From contig JAQBPL010000344.1 of the NCBI GenBank assembly GCA_028287545.1, forward strand, positions 1 through 9,088: a stretch of 9,088 nt of DNA, read 5' to 3'. This stretch comes from Vulcanimicrobiota bacterium (GTDB lineage Bacteria > Eremiobacterota > Eremiobacteria > Baltobacterales > Baltobacteraceae). Numbering within the stretch: the stretch's first letter is position 1; the number at the start of each line of letters is the position of its first letter. The position numbers and the translations under genes are program-made. Below, piece by piece: positions 1-4,839 of the stretch. Below the pieces are notes generated by a model, which saw only the letters and a program-made list of their open reading frames with translations, did not search any database and had not been told where the DNA came from.

Positions 1-677
1 GGATGCGCCGCGTCGACGCGACCGGCGACGAGCTCGATCGAGACGTACATCCGCTCGCGCAGGAAGTCGACGTAGCCGCGCACCGCGTCGTCGCCCGCGG
101 CGAAGCGCTGCAGATCCTCGGTCAGCACGAACTCGGCGTTCGGCACGATCGCGCGGATGCGCGCCATCGCTTCCTGTTGGGCCAGCGTTTGGTGGACCAG
201 CGCACGGCCGAACGCCCGATCGTCGCGCAGGTTCGGATACCACACGCCGTAGAGCGTCGAGAACCGCGCCGTCGTCAACGGTTCGTTGATCGGCGTCCAG
301 CGCCGCACCCACGGGAATGCGCGCGCGACCGTCTCGGCATAGTCGGCGAAGAGCGCGGGGAACGCCGGATCGAGCAGGTCGGTGTAACGCGGGCCGCTGC
401 CGTGATGCAGCAGCGTGACGATCGGTTCGATCCCCGCGCCGGCGAGCGCGCCGAGGCGGCGGCGCGCCGAGCCGAGATCGACGCGCAGCGGATCGTCGGG
501 CGCGGTCCGTTCCCAGAGCACCGGCGTGCGCGAGGCGTCGACGCCGAGCGACGCCAGCAGGCGGATGTCGCCCTCACGCTCGCCGTGTCCCGTCAGTGCG
601 AGCTGGTCGACGTATCGCTCGGCATCGACGCGCGCCACCGTCGGCTCCGGCGACGCCCAGACTTCGAAGTCGCGCAC
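1..677 (-). CDS. GH1-like glycoside hydrolase, N-terminal part (runs off left edge)
   Basis: Reading the minus strand from 677 gives an open frame of 225 codons that stays open to the window edge, so the C-terminus is missing. The protein resembles family 1 glycosyl hydrolase-like proteins. Residues 51-60 read TPVLWERTAP, residues 89-95 LLHHGSG, and residues 128-133 TPINEP, the GH1 acid/base motif, with Glu132 as the putative proton donor. The part after it (LTTARFSTLYGVWYP) fits the same family. The catalytic nucleophile would lie beyond the edge. From memory, close relatives are often fused to a C-terminal NAD(P)-binding sugar-reductase domain (RmlD-like); that cannot be seen here. No signal peptide is visible, so it is probably cytoplasmic. 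The GTG at 677 is chosen because homology begins just after it; it lies 11 nt after the folK-folE2 stop without a clear ribosome-binding site. A CTG overlapping that stop is possible. Substrate unknown. Confidence 0.75.
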   Translation of the reverse strand, partial: MRDFEVWASPEPTVARVDAERYVDQLALTGHGEREGDIRLLASLGVDASRTPVLWERTAPDDPLRVDLGSARRRLGALAGAGIEPIVTLLHHGSGPRYTDLLDPAFPALFADYAETVARAFPWVRRWTPINEPLTTARFSTLYGVWYPNLRDDRAFGRALVHQTLAQQEAMARIRAIVPNAEFVLTEDLQRFAAGDDAVRGYVDFLRERMYVSIELVAGRVDAAH

Positions 678-688
678 GCGGGCGTCGC

Positions 689-2170
689 TCAGACGGTGAC
701 GACCGGCGAGGGCTGCGTGCCCAGCCAGCCGGCAAGATCGGTCTTGCCGGCGACGTGCGTTCCGTCGCGCAGCTCGCGGCGGAACTCGCCGAACAGGCCG
801 AACGCCTCCGCGAACGCATCGTGTTTGTGGATCGATTCGTAGTTGAGCTGGGTCGCGCCGACGTACGTCGTGTCGGGAAAATCGCCGTACACGTCGAGCA
901 CGCGCGCGAGGATGCCGCGCACGACGTCTTCGACGAACTTCGGGTTGTGGTGTGCCTTGTTGACGATGAAGAATTCGTCCGGCCGCTTGAGCAGGTCGTA
1001 CGTCTCGCTCGACATCGACGACTCGACGATCTCGACCAGGTCCTCGGCGCGGATCTCGTCTGCGAACGGGGCTTCGGCGCCGATGAAGACGCTGCCGCGG
1101 CCGCGCTGGTTGTGGGTCGCCACCGGCAGCGCGTCGAGCGCGCGGGCGGCGTCGGCCGGCGAGAACCCGGCCTCGATCAGCTCGCGCAGCGAGTGCTCGC
1201 GCACCATCTGCTGCGCGCACGGGCAGGCCGTCATCCCCTCCGCTTCGACCCCGACGATGCGCCGCGTACCGTACGCATCCGCGTGCGCGATGCCGATCAG
1301 CGTATACGTCTCTTCGGTCCGTTTGCCGCTCACCGGCGTCCAGCGCTCCAGGCCGAATTCGGCGCGCAGCTTCACGTCGGCACGCAGGGCGCCTTGCGAG
1401 CGGACGATCTCCCGCGCGATCTGCTCGGTGAGATCCTCGATGCGGGCCGGCTGGTCGGGTCGAGCCAGGACATCGAGCGTCGCCGCTTCGAGCAGCTCCG
1501 AGAAGCGCGACATGTGCACGCCGGCTTTGTCGGGCGCGAGGTCGGCGACCATCGTGAAGTCGCCGTTGAAGAGGCGTTCCTCGCCCCCGACGTTGAGCCG
1601 GATGAGGTGCTTGACCGATGAGACGCCGACCCGGTTCAGCGAGAGCCGCACTTCGGGGGCTTCTTCCTGGCGGTTCGCGACGAAATGCACGGCGCGCGTC
1701 TTACGCGTGATCCAGCTCGCGTCGACCGCGGCGGCGAGCTCGCCGACGGTCTTGCCGCTGCGCGGCTCGACGACGCCGGCGGCGATTTCGGCCAGCGGGA
1801 TCAGGTTGAACGCCCGCGACGCGAGGTACGGATGCGGGACCTCGAAGCGGCCGAAATCGGCGATGCGATCGTCGATCAGCAAAATGTCGATGTCGATCGG
1901 CCGCGCGTCGAGCGGGGTGCGGGTCTGCCGGCCGATCGCGGTCTCGACGCTGCGGATGAACGCCTCGAACGCGAGGGGCTCGAGCGGCGTGGTCAGCTTC
2001 GCCGCGGCGTTGAGGAACTTCGGGCCGGCGACCCCGGCGGCCGGAGCCGTTTCGTAGTAGGACGACACGACCTCGACCCGCGCCTCGCGGCGCAGGCGCT
2101 GGAGGGCGCCGAGGATCGTGCTCTGCCGGTCGCCGAGGTTCGACCCCAGCCCGACATAGACGGTGTGCAT
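689..2170 (-). CDS. folK/folE2: Bifunctional HPPK / GTP cyclohydrolase IB (FolK-FolE2 fusion)
   Basis: This 493-residue protein joins two folate enzymes. Residues 1-165 are 6-hydroxymethyl-7,8-dihydropterin pyrophosphokinase, with the N-terminal GLGSN motif (7-11), FLNAA (52-56) and PIDIDILL (91-98), whose Asp93 and Asp95 are the expected Mg-binding pair. Residues 172-470 are type IB GTP cyclohydrolase (FolE2/MptA family), with GVHMSRF (217-223), the metal-binding CPC (316-318, Cys316 or Cys318 the likely ligand), HNQR (353-356) and a C-terminal HKHDAF (448-453). The first domain transfers pyrophosphate from ATP; the second makes the first pterin intermediate from GTP. Type IB enzymes are not restricted to zinc, unlike FolE. 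FolE2 and archaeal MptA make different products (dihydroneopterin triphosphate or its cyclic phosphate), and sequence alone does not settle which applies. The ATG at 2170 is preferred over an upstream TTG at 2239 because the HPPK fold starts immediately after it. It begins 7 nt after folP's stop, with GGGGACGG inside folP as a weak ribosome-binding site. Confidence 0.93.
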   Translation of the reverse strand: MHTVYVGLGSNLGDRQSTILGALQRLRREARVEVVSSYYETAPAAGVAGPKFLNAAAKLTTPLEPLAFEAFIRSVETAIGRQTRTPLDARPIDIDILLIDDRIADFGRFEVPHPYLASRAFNLIPLAEIAAGVVEPRSGKTVGELAAAVDASWITRKTRAVHFVANRQEEAPEVRLSLNRVGVSSVKHLIRLNVGGEERLFNGDFTMVADLAPDKAGVHMSRFSELLEAATLDVLARPDQPARIEDLTEQIAREIVRSQGALRADVKLRAEFGLERWTPVSGKRTEETYTLIGIAHADAYGTRRIVGVEAEGMTACPCAQQMVREHSLRELIEAGFSPADAARALDALPVATHNQRGRGSVFIGAEAPFADEIRAEDLVEIVESSMSSETYDLLKRPDEFFIVNKAHHNPKFVEDVVRGILARVLDVYGDFPDTTYVGATQLNYESIHKHDAFAEAFGLFGEFRRELRDGTHVAGKTDLAGWLGTQPSPVVTV

Positions 2171-2177
2171 CGCGGAC

Positions 2178-3401
2178 TTAGACCGTCCCCGGCGTACCGG
2201 AGTTTCCCGCGTGCGGCGTTCCCGGCATTCGTTCGGCAAACGCCAGGTGCCCGCGCCGGCTCGGGGCGATCGCCGCCATCATCCGCGCCAGCTGCACCGT
2301 CTCCGCGACGTCGTGCACGCGCAGGATCCGCGCGCCCGCCGCGATGCCGATGGCGGCCGTCGCCAGCGAGGGGACCAGCAGCTCCTTTGCCGGCCGATCG
2401 AAGATCCGGCCGATGAAGCTCTTGCGCGAACTGGCGAAGAGAATCGGATAGCCGAGCGCGCGCAGCTCCGCGAAGCGGTCGAGGATCTCCAGATCCGTTT
2501 CGGGCTCCTTGCCGAACTCGAGTCCCGGATCGACCGCGATCGCCTCGCGCGCGACGCCTTCCGCCACAGCCCGCTCGGTGCGTTCGTAGAGGAAGTCGAC
2601 GATCTCCGCCAGCGCGTCGCGATAGACGTACTTCTCCGGCTCGCGCACCATGAGCGTCCCCTTGAGGTGTATGACGACCAGGCCCGCGCCGTGCCGCGCC
2701 ACCGTCTCCGGCAGCGCCGGGTCGGAGAGCCCGCTGCAGTCGTTGATCAGCTGCGCGCCCGCGGCGAGCGCGGCATCCGCGACGGCGGCTTTGAACGTGT
2801 CGATCGAGATCGTGACGTCGAGGTTCGCCGCGACGATCGCCTCGACGACGGGAACGACGCGGCCCGCTTCCTCGTCGGGCGCGATGCGCGGGTTCCAGTG
2901 CGCGTAGGATTGTCCGCCGACGTCGACGACCGCCGCACCGGCAGCGACCATCTCGCGGGTCTTCGCGACTGCCGCATCGATGCCGGCGACGCGTTCGTAG
3001 AACGAATCCGGCGTGACGTTGACGATCCCCATCACGCGCGCCTCGGCGTCGAGCGAGAGGGTGCGATCGCGCGCGCGCAGTGCCGCAGCCGGCACGGCCG
3101 CGCGATCGAACGTGCGCACGAGGCCCTCGAGAAATGCGCGCGCGTCGCCCGACGCCCAGTCGATGCCGCGTTCGAGCGCTGCGCGCGACACGGCGATCAG
3201 CGTCGAGGCACCGGCTGGGACGACGACCGCTCCGGTGCGGATGAGGGCGGCGGAGGCGGCCTCGGGGAGGGCGTCGTCGATCGCGAGGATGCGCGCGTCT
3301 GCCGCGCGCGAGAGCGCGCGCGCGGCGCCGTCGCTCAGCGCCGATCCGTACCGGGCACGCACGTCATCCGCTTCGATCGCGGCCAGAAAGCGGACGTTCA
3401 C
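2178..3401 (-). CDS. folP: Dihydropteroate synthase, long form with N-terminal domain
   Basis: The 407-residue protein condenses 6-hydroxymethyl-dihydropterin pyrophosphate with p-aminobenzoate to dihydropteroate. The TIM-barrel domain covers about 120-385 and shows MGIVNVTPDSFY (124-135), ISIDTFK (198-204), INDCSGL (219-225), DPGLEFGK (291-298), SSRKSFIG (324-331) and RVHDV (361-365). The usual barrel-only enzyme has about 280 residues; the extra 110 N-terminal residues (AAIEADDVRARYG, then a stretch ending LEGLVRTF) resemble the leading domain of long FolP forms of some Firmicutes, as far as I recall. Loop 2, normally GGESTRPG, reads GGQSYAHWNP at 162-171, so the Thr-Arg pair that contacts p-aminobenzoate and sulfonamides is replaced. 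The start is GTG at 3401 with no recognisable ribosome-binding site upstream. A low-complexity Gly/Thr/Pro tail (391-407) runs into the start of folK-folE2, consistent with translational coupling. Confidence 0.93.
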   Translation of the reverse strand: MNVRFLAAIEADDVRARYGSALSDGAARALSRAADARILAIDDALPEAASAALIRTGAVVVPAGASTLIAVSRAALERGIDWASGDARAFLEGLVRTFDRAAVPAAALRARDRTLSLDAEARVMGIVNVTPDSFYERVAGIDAAVAKTREMVAAGAAVVDVGGQSYAHWNPRIAPDEEAGRVVPVVEAIVAANLDVTISIDTFKAAVADAALAAGAQLINDCSGLSDPALPETVARHGAGLVVIHLKGTLMVREPEKYVYRDALAEIVDFLYERTERAVAEGVAREAIAVDPGLEFGKEPETDLEILDRFAELRALGYPILFASSRKSFIGRIFDRPAKELLVPSLATAAIGIAAGARILRVHDVAETVQLARMMAAIAPSRRGHLAFAERMPGTPHAGNSGTPGTV

Positions 3402-3422
3402 GAAGCCGAGGTTCGACCCGCG

Positions 3423-3460
3423 CGCCGGCTCACCCTGAACTGCGTCAGGGTGAGCCGGCG
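3423..3460. repeat. Perfect 16-bp inverted repeat between lipoprotein gene and folP
   Basis: Arms CGCCGGCTCACCCTGA (3423-3438) and TCAGGGTGAGCCGGCG (3445-3460) are exact reverse complements around a 6-nt loop, ACTGCG. It lies 13 nt past the lipoprotein stop and 21 nt upstream of the folP GTG. No T-run follows on the minus strand, so it is not a canonical intrinsic terminator. It could be a U-less terminator, an mRNA-stabilising hairpin, a leader element controlling folP, or a copy of a dispersed REP-type palindrome. Confidence 0.85.
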
Positions 3461-3473
3461 GGAGTCCCGGCTG

Positions 3474-4730
3474 TTAGGTTCCGGTTCCGGGGGTTGGGGT
3501 CGCGGTGGGGACCGGGGTCGTGGTCGGGATGGAGGTCGGGGTTGTGGTCGGCGTGGCGGTCGGCGAATGCGACGGTTCCACCGACGGCGACGCGGTCGGC
3601 GAATGCGACGGTTCCGGCGATCCGGACGGTTCCGGCGATCCGGACGGTTCCGGCGAATGCGACGGCGAGGTTGTCGGTGCCGTGGTCGGCGCGTGCGTCG
3701 GCGACGTCGACGGGTTCGGGTGCGGCGTTTCGAACGGCGTCACAACGCCGACATGCACGACGGCGCTCGATCCGCGGTCGCCGAGGGCGACGATGACGCA
3801 GCGTCCCTGGCCGACCGGCGTGACCGTCCAGGTCGGGCTGGCGCCGGTCGTGTTCACGACCCCGGTGCAGTCACCGTGCAACTCGAAGCTTCCGGCATAG
3901 CCGGTTTGAACGAACGTCACTTGCACCGGCGGATCGGTGATCGCCGAGAACTGGATGTTCTTCGGCGTGCTCAGCACCGGTGAGGGCTTGCCGGTCGACG
4001 GCGCGTTGGTCGGGACGGTGCTCGGTACCGGCGTCGGCGACGCAGCGGTCGTCACGACCGCGATGACGGCGAACCAGTACGTTTGGTTCGCCACGAACGA
4101 GAGCGGCTGGCTGTTCGACGCGAAGACGAATTGAGTCGCCGTCTTGCCGTTGACGGTGGTCGGCGTGACGGTCGCGGGACCTTCGAAGCCCTTCTGCCAA
4201 CCGGCCGCGGCGCGCAGCGGATCGTAGAACGCGAGCCAATACGCGACGCCCTGCGTCGAGATCGTCCCCGGCACCGTGAACGTGAAGCCGGGCGCCTGCG
4301 GCAAGTTCAGATCGGCGGAGAACTGCAGCTTCAAAAACGCGAGCGAGTTACTCTTCGTCTCGTCCTTCGTCGTTCGCCCTTGAACCTGGCGATTCGCCGA
4401 GAGCGGCGACAACAACGGATCGGTGGACGTATACGTCACCGCGATCGTCGTGTCGGCCGCAACGGTCGCCGCCGCGGGCAGCGCGGCGTTTGCCGAGGCT
4501 CCCGTCGGATCGGACGAAAGCGCGACCGGAACGGTCGCCGCGCCGGGTGCCGCGTTCGGGATCGCGACCCCGTTGCTCGACGTGAAGCTCTGCGACGCCG
4601 TCGTCGGGGTCGCGGTCGGGGTGGGGCCAAGCGGCAGCGGCCCAGGGGCGCTCGAGGTGCCGCCGCCTCCGCCGCCGCACGCGGCCAAGAGTGCGACGGC
4701 AAAAGCCGCGCCGATCGATAGACGTCTCAT
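3474..4730 (-). CDS. Lipoprotein with Pro/Ser/Thr-rich repetitive tail, function unknown
   Basis: I do not recognise a function. The 418-residue product starts MRRLSIGAAF and has a hydrophobic stretch ending in the lipobox LAAC (15-18), so Cys18 should be lipidated and the protein anchored in a membrane facing outwards. A Gly run (19-24) and a Pro/Thr linker (28-48) follow. Residues 50-335 look beta-rich in two parts: about 50-228 (including AYWLAFYDPLRAAAGWQKGF) and about 257-332, where Cys288 and Cys311 could form a disulfide. A Pro/Thr linker (229-252) separates the parts. Residues 336-418 are almost only Pro, Ser, Thr, Ala, Glu and His, with SPEPSG-type hexapeptides, and probably form an extended stalk or cell-surface linker. 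Leading AAGGGG sits 2 nt before the ATG at 4730. The gene follows the metalloprotease after 109 nt and precedes folP by 72 nt. Context gives no functional hint beyond envelope location. Confidence 0.88.
   Translation of the reverse strand: MRRLSIGAAFAVALLAACGGGGGGTSSAPGPLPLGPTPTATPTTASQSFTSSNGVAIPNAAPGAATVPVALSSDPTGASANAALPAAATVAADTTIAVTYTSTDPLLSPLSANRQVQGRTTKDETKSNSLAFLKLQFSADLNLPQAPGFTFTVPGTISTQGVAYWLAFYDPLRAAAGWQKGFEGPATVTPTTVNGKTATQFVFASNSQPLSFVANQTYWFAVIAVVTTAASPTPVPSTVPTNAPSTGKPSPVLSTPKNIQFSAITDPPVQVTFVQTGYAGSFELHGDCTGVVNTTGASPTWTVTPVGQGRCVIVALGDRGSSAVVHVGVVTPFETPHPNPSTSPTHAPTTAPTTSPSHSPEPSGSPEPSGSPEPSHSPTASPSVEPSHSPTATPTTTPTSIPTTTPVPTATPTPGTGT
3556..3663 (-). repeat. Six tandem 18-bp coding repeats in lipoprotein tail
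   Basis: Six consecutive 18-bp units encode hexapeptides in the lipoprotein's Ser/Pro-rich tail (about residues 356-391). Units at 3610-3627 and 3628-3645 are identical (GGTTCCGGCGATCCGGAC on the plus strand), 3646-3663 differs in its second half, and 3556-3573 equals 3592-3609 (GCGGTCGGCGAATGCGAC). The in-frame period allows copy number to change by slippage without frameshift. Confidence 0.9.
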
Positions 4731-4839
4731 GACCCCTTGATCGGCCGATGCGGAGCCGGAAACGCGTGCGCTTGGTCACGTTGGTGTCACGACCGACACG
4801 CCGCGTCCGGCACAGGTCGGCTTCAGCCAACCCAATTGT

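Noticed and set aside
3..842. Plus-strand 279-residue ORF at the left edge
   Set aside because: The minus strand in the same region encodes a GH1-like protein with clear motifs (TPINEP), while this ORF is its Arg-rich antisense.
596..2057. Plus-strand ORFs of 341 and 404 residues opposite folK-folE2
   Set aside because: They are reverse-strand shadows of the bifunctional folate gene, with Arg/Ala/Ser-rich composition and no recognisable domain.
2171..2239. Upstream TTG start for the FolK-FolE2 protein
   Set aside because: The 23 extra residues (Arg-rich) overlap folP and precede the conserved HPPK start, which begins right after the ATG at 2170.
3301..3326. GC-alternating palindrome-like stretch inside folP
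   Set aside because: It arises from Ala/Arg codons of an Ala/Arg-rich coding segment and has no gap or conservation hint that would make it a site.
2163..3983. Long plus-strand ORF of 606 residues opposite folP and the lipoprotein gene
   Set aside because: Its translation is Arg-rich, low in complexity and matches no family, and it spans two well-supported minus-strand genes and their gap. It is the stop-poor antisense shadow expected at high GC.
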